From NCBI GenBank assembly GCA_964596645.1, contig CAZQVB010000008.1, positions 62,001 to 126,000 of the forward strand: DNA of 64,000 nucleotides, written 5' to 3'. Positions 17,411 to 26,101 of this stretch are shown one piece after another (within the stretch, counting starts at the first letter, position 1; each line of letters starts with the position of its first letter). A program made the position numbers and the translations under genes. A model generated the notes under the pieces. It was not told the origin of the DNA, made no database searches, and worked only from the letters and a program-made list of their open reading frames with translations. This stretch comes from CAVQEK01 sp964596645 (GTDB taxonomy: Bacteria; Bacteroidota; Bacteroidia; Cytophagales; Cyclobacteriaceae).

Positions 17411-19240
17411 TCATAAGTTTTGCATACTGGTGAGTTTCTGATATATGCCGCCCTGGCGTATGAGCGAAGTATGTGTGCCGCGCTCTAAGATCTTGCCCTG
17501 GTCCATCACTATTATTTCATCCGCATTTTGGATGGTGCTCAGCCTGTGGGCGATCACTACAGAGGTACGGTTCTTCATCAGTTTGTCTATGGCATCCTGC
17601 ACCAGCATTTCCGATTCGGAATCGAGTGCCGAAGTGGCTTCATCAAGTATCAATATCGGAGGGTTTTTCAGCAAAGCACGCGCAATGGTGATCCGCTGTT
17701 TTTGCCCGCCCGAAAGTTTGCCGCCCCGCTCGCCGATCACGCGCTGATACCCCTCTTCATGCTCCATTATAAAATTGTGTGCGTTGGCTATTTTGGCCGC
17801 GTGCAATACGTCTTCTTCGCGGGGCTCAGATATGCCAAAGGCGATGTTGTTGAAGATGGTATCGTTGAACAGTATCGACTCCTGTGTGACTATGCCCATG
17901 TGTTCGCGCAGTGAATTAAAATCATAGTCGCGCAGCGATCGCCCATCGATCAGCACATCGCCACCGGTCGGATCATAAAACCGCGGGATGAGATTGGCCA
18001 ATGTAGATTTGCCACCGCCCGATGGACCAACCACGGCCACTGTTGTGCCTTTTTCTATACGCAAATTTACGTCGTTCAGTACGGGCCTTTCTCCATACGA
18101 AAAATGCACATTTTTAAACTCTATGGCCGATTCGAATGAGGTAAGCTGCACCGCATCCGGTTTATTTTCAATCTCTGAGCGCGTGTCGATGATGTGAAAC
18201 ACGCGATCGCCAGATGCCAGGCCCTTCTGAAAAAATGAAATGGCTGAAGTGATGGCCTTCGCCGGCTGCAGTACTTGAGTGAAAACCGCTATAAACATAA
18301 GAAATGAGCTGGCTTCAAGCGTGCCTTTGTTGAGCACCAGATGGCCGCCATACAGCAAGATGCCAGTCACGGATATGGCCCCCAGAAACTCCGATACCGG
18401 GCTGGCCATTTCGTAGCGTCGCGAAAAGCTCATATCCACTTCGTAATACCGGTCGACCTCCCGGCCAAACACCCTATTGATATACCCCACGGCATTGAAC
18501 GCCTTAATCACCCGCATTCCGCTCAGTGTTTCATCGAGTATATTGAGCATACGCCCCTGCGACTCCTGGCCCTGGGTGGCCCGTTTTTTTAGTTTTTTGG
18601 AGATGATGGTGATAAACACCCCCGAAACCGGGAGCAACAACAGCGTGAACAATGTAAGGCTCTTTGATGTGGCGAACAGAAGGCCAAAATACACAATGAT
18701 CGTAGCGGGCTCACGGAAGAAAATTTTGAGCGTATGCACCACAGAATTTTCTATTTGCTGCACGTCCGATGTCACCCGCGACATGATGTCGCCCTTGCGC
18801 TGGCTGGTGAAGTAACCGATGTGCAGGTTGCTCACTTTCTGAAATATGTCGTAACGCATGTTGCGTATCACCTTGGCTTTGGACACAGCCATAATCATGG
18901 CCGACAGGTACCGAAAGAGATTGGTGAGCAGAAACGACACCATGATAATCAGGCATACATACACCAGCGCGCCAAACTTACCGTACATCTCCACCATCTG
19001 GTACATGTAGTAGTTGAAGATGTTGTTGATATACTCAATGGTAAGGCTGAACTCCGGTTTTTGAACAAAGCGATCGAGCTGTTCCGGATCCAGTTGTTCA
19101 AAAATAACATCGAAAAGAGGCTTGAGCAGCGTGAGGTTGGCCAGGCCAAACAAAATGGAAAGCAGCGAGAAAAGAAGGTACGGCGGAATAATTTTGCCCC
19201 AGGGCTTGGCATAAGCAAGTATTCGCAGGTAAGTCTTCAT
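17411..19240 (-). CDS. MsbA-type ABC exporter (fused permease-ATPase)
   Basis: 609 residues from the ATG at 19240 (MKTYLRILAYAKPWGKIIPPYLL). An ATG at 19276 is also in frame, but a putative promoter predicts a transcript start near there. Six transmembrane helices fill residues 1-320. The ATPase has Walker A GPSGGGKST, signature LSGGQKQR, Walker B ILILDEATSALD and the H-loop IAHRLST. Half-transporters of this type flip lipid A or other hydrophobic substrates as homodimers. The nearby outer-membrane barrel and SIS gene fit a role in lipid or polysaccharide export; the substrate is unproven. Confidence 0.93.
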   Translation of the reverse strand: MKTYLRILAYAKPWGKIIPPYLLFSLLSILFGLANLTLLKPLFDVIFEQLDPEQLDRFVQKPEFSLTIEYINNIFNYYMYQMVEMYGKFGALVYVCLIIMVSFLLTNLFRYLSAMIMAVSKAKVIRNMRYDIFQKVSNLHIGYFTSQRKGDIMSRVTSDVQQIENSVVHTLKIFFREPATIIVYFGLLFATSKSLTLFTLLLLPVSGVFITIISKKLKKRATQGQESQGRMLNILDETLSGMRVIKAFNAVGYINRVFGREVDRYYEVDMSFSRRYEMASPVSEFLGAISVTGILLYGGHLVLNKGTLEASSFLMFIAVFTQVLQPAKAITSAISFFQKGLASGDRVFHIIDTRSEIENKPDAVQLTSFESAIEFKNVHFSYGERPVLNDVNLRIEKGTTVAVVGPSGGGKSTLANLIPRFYDPTGGDVLIDGRSLRDYDFNSLREHMGIVTQESILFNDTIFNNIAFGISEPREEDVLHAAKIANAHNFIMEHEEGYQRVIGERGGKLSGGQKQRITIARALLKNPPILILDEATSALDSESEMLVQDAIDKLMKNRTSVVIAHRLSTIQNADEIIVMDQGKILERGTHTSLIRQGGIYQKLTSMQNL

Positions 19241-19284
19241 AATGGCGCTTTCGCTGAAAGTGCGCAAAAGACGCAACTTTCGGA

Positions 19285-19292
19285 CAAATATA
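19285..19292 (-). promoter_or_regulatory. Putative -7 element of the ABC exporter
   Basis: Minus-strand TATATTTG matches TAnnTTTG, about 45 nt ahead of the ATG at 19240. It supports that start over the ATG at 19276. No clear -33 TTTG. Confidence 0.35.
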
Positions 19293-19309
19293 AAAACAGA
19301 CGCAGGAGC

Positions 19310-20989
19310 CTAGAAGTCCAGTACCGTTTTGGCAATGTTGAGGCGCACGGCTCCGGATATCCAGGTAGTGCTCTCATCGAAAGCGTTCAATTCACTATCC
19401 AGCCGCCGATGCATCACACGCGCATCCACAAACAGGTTGTGGCTGAGCTGATAGGTAACATCCAATGCTCCATACAGCAGTACCGTGCCCACACCCTGGC
19501 CAATCTCATTGCCGTAGTCACGCTCTCGCGTGGTATAGCTTTTCATTACATCGCCGCCCCAGTTGGCATTGAGCGTGTCGGCGCCGTAGTTGGCATAGTT
19601 GATTTGGGCTGTGAAGCTTAGGCGCTTCCAGGGCTGATACCGAGCCATAGTCACCACTTCTCTAAAATTGGCACCCAACGCATGCCCCATAGGCTGCCGG
19701 TAGTGTGCATAGTTGGTGAATACATCGATGTGCGCATGCAGGTAGGGCCTGGCGATGTTGTACTCTGCCTGAAGATCGAGATTACTTATGCCCAGGGCAT
19801 TGACGTATTTCAAACCCACCTGGCCGCCATATTTGTTGGCCCACCAGCCATTGCCGGCTTGTACTTCACTGAGCAAAAACTCATCAAGCACAAACTGCCC
19901 GTAGAGTGAAAAATGCCCGCCAAAATTCCACTTGGCATTCATACCTATGATCACATTTTCCTGACTGCCGCCCTGATGCTCCAGCGCCCGGTAAAATATG
20001 ACTGGATTGAGGTAGCTGATGTCGAACCTTTCTGTGGAATCACCCACTATTACCGTCTCAAAGAAGCCCACGTTGAGGTTGTCGAGTATGTTCAGACTGA
20101 GATGATGCGAGGCGAAAAATTTCTTTGGATAATGCACGGCCGTACTGCCACCTCCGGAAGCAAAGGTATTGGCACGGCCCTGGGCAAAAAGATTGGTGTA
20201 CTGGAAGCGCCATATCTTGGTGTTCAGCTTCAGAAAGGTATAGCCGGGCGCAAAATCTGATAAGATCATAGAGCGGTGACCATCGCCGATGGCAAACTGA
20301 TCGAAACCTGCTTGAGCGTTCACATACTCATCGATCAGATCGAAGGAAAGGTAGCCGGCAGCCGTAAAATAGTCGACGCCGTGCTCTTTGAATTTTTTCC
20401 AAAATCCCTCCCCGGGCACCACGCCATTGGCACTGATCCAGTCGCGCACATAGCCGGGATATATGGCTTGCGTGGTGCTTACAAAGGAATAGAAGCCGAG
20501 CTTGTTTGCGATCAGGCCGCGGAGTCGCACACCACGTGTGTTGGTGTAGGTGGTGATGTCTTCGGCCGATTCTTTACCAGCACTCAGGTATAATACGGGA
20601 TTGATGTGCAGGTCGAAATCCTTCTCGTGCACATGAAAGAAATCACTCTGCTTGCGATAAAATGTATTGAAAAGCGTGCGCCGGCCTTCATTATCGGCGC
20701 TGCCCGACCACTCCCAGTTGTCGTTGCTGAGGTATTGCAGATTGAACTGATCTACGGCATTCCAACCAATATTTGTATCGAGCAGCGTATCGGCAAAAGC
20801 GGCAATGTCGGCACGCTGCAGAGGCTTAAAGCTGGTATGGAAAAAAGAAGAGAAGCTGCCGCTCAGTATTTCGTAGCGATCGGTGAGATGATAGTAATCA
20901 GCATTGAGCGGGGCATTGGTGCTTTGGCCATATATGGAGGCAGACAACAAAAATGCCGGGGGCACTAGAAGTAATTTCAAAAAGTTCAT
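19310..20989 (-). CDS. Wzi/RemB-like outer-membrane beta-barrel protein
   Basis: 559 residues with a signal peptide (MNFLKLLLVPPAFLLSASIYG region). The N-terminal helical segment (SFFHTSFKPLQRADIAAFADTLLD) and the long barrel with repeats such as NIVGFFETVIVGDSTERFDISYLNPVIFYRALEHQ match the capsule-assembly Wzi family, which in gliding Bacteroidota includes RemB. Wzi anchors capsule in E. coli; RemB is linked to surface motility. The gene lies 69 nt upstream of the ABC exporter on the same strand. Family call is good; which role applies is open. Confidence 0.8.
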   Translation of the reverse strand: MNFLKLLLVPPAFLLSASIYGQSTNAPLNADYYHLTDRYEILSGSFSSFFHTSFKPLQRADIAAFADTLLDTNIGWNAVDQFNLQYLSNDNWEWSGSADNEGRRTLFNTFYRKQSDFFHVHEKDFDLHINPVLYLSAGKESAEDITTYTNTRGVRLRGLIANKLGFYSFVSTTQAIYPGYVRDWISANGVVPGEGFWKKFKEHGVDYFTAAGYLSFDLIDEYVNAQAGFDQFAIGDGHRSMILSDFAPGYTFLKLNTKIWRFQYTNLFAQGRANTFASGGGSTAVHYPKKFFASHHLSLNILDNLNVGFFETVIVGDSTERFDISYLNPVIFYRALEHQGGSQENVIIGMNAKWNFGGHFSLYGQFVLDEFLLSEVQAGNGWWANKYGGQVGLKYVNALGISNLDLQAEYNIARPYLHAHIDVFTNYAHYRQPMGHALGANFREVVTMARYQPWKRLSFTAQINYANYGADTLNANWGGDVMKSYTTRERDYGNEIGQGVGTVLLYGALDVTYQLSHNLFVDARVMHRRLDSELNAFDESTTWISGAVRLNIAKTVLDF

Positions 20990-21051
20990 ACACCTGCTGC
21001 TTTTTTAAAACACTTCTGGATACGGCAGCGGCGCGAAAAGTAAATTTTTTA

Positions 21052-22155
21052 TCAATAAATACCGCAAAACTTCCGGTAATAATTGAGTCCCTTTTTGATG
21101 CCCAGGTTGTGGGCGCGCAGGAAGTCATGGCATGCCTCAGAGTTGCGGCCCATCACATTGAGGCTGTGGCCGCGCATCAGGTAGGTTTCGGCAAGCAGGT
21201 TTTGCACTTCCTTTTTATCTTCTACATAGGTGGTGAGGCGCTGAGAGAGCAGCTCTATAGAGCGCGAGAAATCCTCAAAAGCCTGACGGTAGTTTTCCAT
21301 GTTGTGGTTGCACAACCCACGCATACGGTAGTTGCGCTCCTCGGTAGGGTTTAGCTTTATCGACTGCGAAAAGTCGCCTGCGGCGCCGGCATATTGGTAT
21401 TGGTTCAGTTTGATCATGCCGCGTTCGGTATACGCATCTACCTTCTCCGGTGCCAGGGTCACCATTTTGTTGTAGTCACTGAGTGCCTCATCTGTCTGGC
21501 CCGCATTGCGCTGAAGTTGACTTCGCACCTTGTAAAAGTCATAACCCTGCGGCTGCAGCGCAATGGCCACATTGATGTCGCTCAGCGCACTATTATAGGC
21601 CTCTGCTCCATACACCGGATTGTAATATTCTATTTTCATAGTGGCCCGGTGTGCATAGTACTCGGCTACATCGGGGCTCAGATTTATTGCTTTATCGATG
21701 TCATCCAATGCTGCTGTATAGTTGCTTTGTCTGTACAAAATGCTGCTGCGTTGATACAGCGCTGTGGCCATTTTGCTGTTGAGCTTTATGGCCCGGTCAA
21801 GCTCATTTAATGCATTTTTATAGTCTTTGAGGGCGGCATACGAGCGGCCTGCCAGGGTGCGGTATATGGCTTCTTGGCCTGGGCTGGGTGACTCCAGGCG
21901 AAATGCCTGCTGCACATCGTGAATGGCTGCAAAAAATTTTGAAAGGGCAAAATGCACCTCGGCCCGAAGCAGGTATGCACTGCTGTAAGCGCTGTCGGCG
22001 TCGATGGCCTGGTTCAGAAATGCCATGGCTGCTTCATACTCGCCGTTGTCGTGCTTGAATTTGGCAAATTTGAACAACTCGCGTGGTGCGCTCTGTGCAC
22101 ACAGCAGGGTACCTGTGCAAAGGCTAAAAATGACATAAAAAAACACTACCCTCAT
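21052..22155 (-). CDS. Exported tetratricopeptide-repeat protein
   Basis: 367 residues with a signal peptide (about 1-20, TLLCAQ) and roughly eight TPR units from residue 25 to 340, visible as repeated A-x2-D/Y ... A-L/I-x-L-x-P blocks (YEAAMAFLNQAIDADSAYSSAYLLRAE, YTAALDDIDKAINLSPDVAEYYAHRA, YAGAAGDFSQSIKLNPTEERNY and others). A short Cys-containing tail (ACHDFLRAHNLG) ends the protein, as in many Bacteroidota TPR proteins. TPR stacks mediate protein interaction; no partner is evident. Confidence 0.85.
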   Translation of the reverse strand: MRVVFFYVIFSLCTGTLLCAQSAPRELFKFAKFKHDNGEYEAAMAFLNQAIDADSAYSSAYLLRAEVHFALSKFFAAIHDVQQAFRLESPSPGQEAIYRTLAGRSYAALKDYKNALNELDRAIKLNSKMATALYQRSSILYRQSNYTAALDDIDKAINLSPDVAEYYAHRATMKIEYYNPVYGAEAYNSALSDINVAIALQPQGYDFYKVRSQLQRNAGQTDEALSDYNKMVTLAPEKVDAYTERGMIKLNQYQYAGAAGDFSQSIKLNPTEERNYRMRGLCNHNMENYRQAFEDFSRSIELLSQRLTTYVEDKKEVQNLLAETYLMRGHSLNVMGRNSEACHDFLRAHNLGIKKGLNYYRKFCGIY

Positions 22156-22180
22156 CTCAACTTCTTTATTGCAGTATTCA

Positions 22181-22188
22181 CAAAACTA
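22181..22188 (-). promoter_or_regulatory. Putative -7 element of the TPR gene
   Basis: Minus-strand TAGTTTTG matches TAnnTTTG, 26 nt upstream of the start at 22155. The -33 half is not clear. Confidence 0.35.
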
Positions 22189-22340
22189 TACTTTAAAGTT
22201 ATCGATTAAATATTGTTCTGGTACAAATCCTGTTCTTTTACCTCGAATTTTGAAGAGCTATACCTGAATGAAAGGAGTGATATGCAGGATTGTTTTTGAA
22301 ACATCCACTGAAGAACATCTAACTTATTTCGCGCCACACA

Positions 22341-22371
22341 TTGCTCTTTGTCACCCATTTATATACCTTTG
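22341..22371 (+). promoter_or_regulatory. Bacteroidota-type promoter of rpmE2
   Basis: TTG (22341-22343), 20 nt, then TACCTTTG (22364-22371). This fits the Bacteroidota sigma-70 consensus TTTG-N19-21-TAnnTTTG closely and predicts a leader of about 80 nt before the L31 gene. Confidence 0.6.
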
Positions 22372-22457
22372 CAGTCCTTTTTATCAATCCCGAAAAGGAT
22401 AATACCGGAAACCGGTCAACTTGCTGGGTTTTCGCATACAACAAAAAGCTAAACGAA

Positions 22458-22703
22458 ATGAGAAAGGATATTCATCCCAAATACCAGGAGGTAGTGTTTA
22501 TGGACACACAGAGCGATTACAAATTCATCACGCGCTCTACCATGAACTCCAAAGAGAAAATAAAAATGGACGACGGCAAGGAGTACCCACTCATTAAAGT
22601 GGAGGTGAGTTCGGCTTCGCATCCTTTTTATACCGGCAAGAAAATATTTGTGGATACTGCCGGACGTGTAGAGAAATTCAATCAGCGATACAAGAAGAAA
22701 TAA
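22458..22703 (+). CDS. rpmE2: Ribosomal protein L31, type B
   Basis: 81 residues from the ATG at 22458 (MRKDIHPKYQEVVFMDTQSD). The open frame extends to 22341 but that would start inside the promoter. The protein has the L31 blocks FITRSTM and SSASHPFYTGKKIFVDTAGRVEKFNQRY and lacks the CxxC zinc motif, so it is the zinc-independent paralogue. It binds the 50S subunit near the central protuberance. In many bacteria the type B form replaces the zinc form when zinc is scarce; no zinc-regulator site was seen here. A terminator follows directly. Confidence 0.96.
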   Translation: MRKDIHPKYQEVVFMDTQSDYKFITRSTMNSKEKIKMDDGKEYPLIKVEVSSASHPFYTGKKIFVDTAGRVEKFNQRYKKK

Positions 22704-22725
22704 TCGCTATTATTTGGTATTACAG

Positions 22726-22765
22726 AGTCTCCCGTGCCGGTGCATAGGAGACTTTTTTTATTTTT
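22726..22765 (+). terminator. Rho-independent terminator after rpmE2
   Basis: AGTCTCC, a 14-nt loop, GGAGACT, then TTTTTTATTTTT. It ends 5 nt before the chosen start of the next gene and covers an alternative upstream GTG/ATG region, which argues for the later start. Confidence 0.8.
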
Positions 22766-22769
22766 GGCC

Positions 22770-23984
22770 ATGCATGTAGTCCTCTTCGACCACCCCGAAA
22801 TACGTCAGAACCTGCTGCCTTTCACCTTCACGCGCCCCGTCGCCGGCATCCGCATTGGCATACACACCATTGCCGAAAAGTGGGCCTCCCGTGGTGCACA
22901 GGTCAGCTATCTTACGGAGCCATATCTCAGTAAAAAGTTTGCCTATTTTTCCAGCGATAGCAGTTTTTACATCAATGGGGCCATCTGCCCCGATGCTCCC
23001 TTTCTGGAAGCCGTACGCGAGCTGCGCATGGGAGAGGTATTGGTGAAAGACTGCTTTCCCCTTGCCTGGCAGGGCGGGCAGTTTTCCTTCGAATGCCTGC
23101 AAAATAAAAACTACCTCAACGACAGAAAAATAATACCCTACAGCCACGAACTGCTCATGGTGCAAAATCCGTGGGACATCTTCGTGCACAACGGCGAGCA
23201 GCTCAGGGCCGACTACCGGCACATTACGTCGGGCCGGTCTTCGCAGCCGGTCAATGATGCCCACACCGCCTGCTATGGGGCTGAGCACATTTTTGTGGAA
23301 GAAGGCGCCCGCATCAAATCGGCAGTTTTAAATGCTGAAAACGGCCCGATCTATATTGGTAAAAATGCCGAGATAGGCGAGGGCACCATCATTAGAGGGC
23401 CATTCGCCATTGGCGAACACGCCTCTACCAACCTTGGCGCACGCTTTCGTGGCGACACCACCATTGGGCCATACTGCAAGGTGGGCGGCGAAGTGAGCAA
23501 TTCCGTACTCTTTGGCTACAGCAGCAAGGCGCACGATGGCTTCTTGGGCAACTCTGTGATTGGCGAATGGTGCAACCTCGGCGCCGACACCAATACCTCC
23601 AATTTGAAAAACAACTATATGGAGACCAAGCTGTGGAACTACGCCAGCCGCAGCTTCAAAAAAACCGGCCGGCAGTTTTGCGGACTTATGCTTGGCGATC
23701 ATTCCAAGTGCGGCATCAACACCATGTTCAATACGGCCACCACAGTAGGGGTTGGGGCCAACATATTTGGAAGCGGTTTTCCGCGCGCATTCATTCCGTC
23801 TTTTGCCTGGGGCGGTGCACAAGGCTTTTCCACCTTCAGGCTTGCCAAGTTTCTGGAGATGGTGCCCCTGGTACTGGAGCGGCGCGGCAAGGTGCTCGAC
23901 GACACCGAGCGGCAAATATTGGAGGAGGTATACAATCGCACCAAAGAATACAGGGTGTGGGATAAGGAGGCCAATGCGGTTTAG
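22770..23984 (+). CDS. GlmU-like putative sugar nucleotidyltransferase with hexapeptide repeats
   Basis: 404 residues from the ATG at 22770. The N-terminal half begins MHVVLFDHPEIRQNLLPFTFTRPV, a block of the Bacteroidota GlmU-like family, and the second half is a left-handed beta-helix of hexapeptide repeats (IGKNAEIGEGTIIRGPFAIGEHA, IGPYCKVGGEVSNSVLFGYSSKA, IGEWCNLGADTNTSNLKN). By homology it could be an N-acetyltransferase/uridylyltransferase for UDP-GlcNAc synthesis, but the canonical GlmU nucleotide loop is not obvious, so function is tentative. Its last 11 nt overlap holB. Confidence 0.8.
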   Translation: MHVVLFDHPEIRQNLLPFTFTRPVAGIRIGIHTIAEKWASRGAQVSYLTEPYLSKKFAYFSSDSSFYINGAICPDAPFLEAVRELRMGEVLVKDCFPLAWQGGQFSFECLQNKNYLNDRKIIPYSHELLMVQNPWDIFVHNGEQLRADYRHITSGRSSQPVNDAHTACYGAEHIFVEEGARIKSAVLNAENGPIYIGKNAEIGEGTIIRGPFAIGEHASTNLGARFRGDTTIGPYCKVGGEVSNSVLFGYSSKAHDGFLGNSVIGEWCNLGADTNTSNLKNNYMETKLWNYASRSFKKTGRQFCGLMLGDHSKCGINTMFNTATTVGVGANIFGSGFPRAFIPSFAWGGAQGFSTFRLAKFLEMVPLVLERRGKVLDDTERQILEEVYNRTKEYRVWDKEANAV

Positions 23985-25104
23985 CGAAATACCGGGCCTG
24001 GACAAAATAAAGGAAGACCTTGCGCACGTCATCACCCAGGGCACTGTGGCCCATGCGCAGGTGTTTATGGGTAAGGAAGGTAGTGGCAACCTGGCACTCG
24101 CTCTGGCCTATGCCACCATGCTCAATTGTGAAAATCCCACACCAACGGATTCCTGCGGCAAATGCGCCGCATGCATCAAGAACGATAAATTCATTCATCC
24201 CGACCTTCATTTTGTGTTTCCGGTGAGCCTGCTGAAGGGCATACAAAGTAAAGATGCCGTCAGCGACCGCTTCATCACCGAGTGGCGTACCTTTCTGAAA
24301 GACAACCCCTACGGCGGCCCCATGGAGTGGGGTGAGGTATTTGGCGGTGAAAACAAAGCGCTGAACATCTCCAAAGAAGAAAGCCGCAACATTATAAAGG
24401 CGCTGTCTCTGAAAAGTTTTGAAGGAAAATATAAGATAATGCTGGTGTGGCTGGCAGAGTACATGCACTCCAAAGCGGCCAATGCTTTGCTGAAGATATT
24501 GGAAGAACCGCCACCGAATACGCTTTTTTTGCTGGTGACCAACGATTATGAGCAACTGCTCACCACCATCATTTCGCGTACACAGCTGGTGAATATCCGG
24601 GACTTCCGCGATGCGGAGATACAGGAATATCTTCAGAATAAATTACAATTGCCCCAAGGTCGTGCTGCCGCCATAGCCCACATGGCCGATGGCAGCCTCA
24701 ATGAAGCGCTGCACCTGGCCAATGAAGTAGAAGACGACACTCACGCCATGTTTCGCGACTGGCTGCGGCAGTGCTATCAACGCAAGTATACTGAGCTTAC
24801 CTTATCGGCTGAACAATTTGGCGGCCTCAACAAAATGCACCAAAAAAGCCTCTTTCGATACGGCCTCGACATACTGCGCGAAGCACTGGTGTACCCTCTG
24901 CTGGAACCGCACATGTTGCGCCTGAGTGGTGAGGAGCTCGACTTTGTGAAAAATTTTGCCAAAGTGGTCAACATAGATGTAGTGAATGCCGCCACCAAAG
25001 AGCTCAACAGTGCTCTTTATCATCTGGAGCGCAATGCCAATCCAAAGATTTTATTCCTCGATATTTCTATCGCCATGGCAGGCATCTTGCACAAAGCCCG
25101 CTAG
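23974..25104 (+). CDS. holB: DNA polymerase III subunit delta'
   Basis: 376 residues from the ATG at 23974, which overlaps the previous gene by 11 nt; AAGGAGG stands 3 nt before it. The clamp-loader zinc module is intact (Cys52, 61, 64, 67), followed by KSFEGKYKIMLVWLAEYMHSKAANALLKILEEPP and an SRT box. The P-loop is degenerate (GKEGSGNL, Asn in place of the Lys), which is expected since delta' does not bind ATP in E. coli. The protein is the stator of the clamp loader that places the sliding clamp on DNA. Confidence 0.93.
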   Translation: MRFSEIPGLDKIKEDLAHVITQGTVAHAQVFMGKEGSGNLALALAYATMLNCENPTPTDSCGKCAACIKNDKFIHPDLHFVFPVSLLKGIQSKDAVSDRFITEWRTFLKDNPYGGPMEWGEVFGGENKALNISKEESRNIIKALSLKSFEGKYKIMLVWLAEYMHSKAANALLKILEEPPPNTLFLLVTNDYEQLLTTIISRTQLVNIRDFRDAEIQEYLQNKLQLPQGRAAAIAHMADGSLNEALHLANEVEDDTHAMFRDWLRQCYQRKYTELTLSAEQFGGLNKMHQKSLFRYGLDILREALVYPLLEPHMLRLSGEELDFVKNFAKVVNIDVVNAATKELNSALYHLERNANPKILFLDISIAMAGILHKAR

Positions 25105-25117
25105 AAAAAAGATAAGC

Positions 25118-26056
25118 ATGACCAAAGTTTTACGCATAGGTACCAGAAAGAGCAAATTGGCTATGTGGCAGGCATATCATGTTGAGCATGCGCTGCGCAA
25201 TGCCGGCATGTACACCGATGTGGTACCCATCGAAACCAAGGGCGACATGATCCTTGACGTGACGATGTCGAAAATCGGCACCAAGGGGGTATTCACGGAA
25301 GAACTGGAGCAAATGCTGCTGACGGGTGAGATAGATTTGGCTGTGCACAGTGCCAAAGATCTGCCTTCAGAGTTGCCCGGCCATTTCGAGATTCTAGCCT
25401 TTACCAAGCGCGAAAAGCCACACGACGTATTGGTGAGCCACAAAAGCGATATCCATCTGAATGAGGAATCCACAATGGTGATTGGGACATCTTCTACACG
25501 GCGTGTGGCTACGCTGCGGCATTACTTCCCAGGCATACGCATTGTGGATATACGCGGAAACTTACAGACACGCATTGGTAAAATGGAAGGCGGGCTGTGC
25601 GATGCCATCGTGCTGGCTTATGCCGGAGTGCATCGCATGAACTATCACCACTACATTCGTGAGCATCTGGATGAGGATGTGTTCACGCCGCCCGTAGGCC
25701 AGGGCAGCCTCGCAGTGGAAATATCAAAAAATATGGAGCCCGAACTCAGACAGAACATCCGGGATGCGCTCAATGATGATGAAACAGAAGCTTGTCTACG
25801 CTGCGAGCGTTCTTTCTTGCGCACATTACATGGTGGCTGCTCCACACCTGCTTTTGCACTGACCCGGCGTCAAGATGATCGCTTAATGATCAAAGCCGGG
25901 TTGTTCAGCCCCGATGGCCAGCAACTGATCACCCGGCAGCTAGAAGGCAATGATGACGATCCGGAAGGATTGGGCAGGGAGGTTGGCGAATACGTCCTGA
26001 ACAAGGGGGGGCGCGAGATTTTAGATAACATGAACAGATCCGGCGATATCGGATAA
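25118..26056 (+). CDS. hemC: Hydroxymethylbilane synthase (porphobilinogen deaminase)
   Basis: 312 residues from the ATG at 25118 (MTKVLRIGTRKSKLAMWQA), 13 nt after holB. Family landmarks are TKGVFTEELEQMLL, DLAVHSAKDLP, IGTSSTRRVA and the dipyrromethane cofactor Cys in LHGGCSTP. It polymerises four porphobilinogen molecules to hydroxymethylbilane in haem synthesis. The frame is open upstream inside holB, but the family N-terminus fixes the start. No other haem gene is adjacent; the next gene is convergent. Confidence 0.96.
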   Translation: MTKVLRIGTRKSKLAMWQAYHVEHALRNAGMYTDVVPIETKGDMILDVTMSKIGTKGVFTEELEQMLLTGEIDLAVHSAKDLPSELPGHFEILAFTKREKPHDVLVSHKSDIHLNEESTMVIGTSSTRRVATLRHYFPGIRIVDIRGNLQTRIGKMEGGLCDAIVLAYAGVHRMNYHHYIREHLDEDVFTPPVGQGSLAVEISKNMEPELRQNIRDALNDDETEACLRCERSFLRTLHGGCSTPAFALTRRQDDRLMIKAGLFSPDGQQLITRQLEGNDDDPEGLGREVGEYVLNKGGREILDNMNRSGDIG

Positions 26057-26101
26057 GGACCATTGCTGACACAGCCACTGGTCGTGTGCGATATCACTTG
26101 C

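Noticed and set aside
23974..25104. Inactivated delta' because of its broken P-loop
   Set aside because: Delta' subunits normally lack ATP binding, so the missing Lys is expected.
24986..25117. Longer hemC start
   Set aside because: It overlaps holB by 119 nt, while the family N-terminus begins at 25118.
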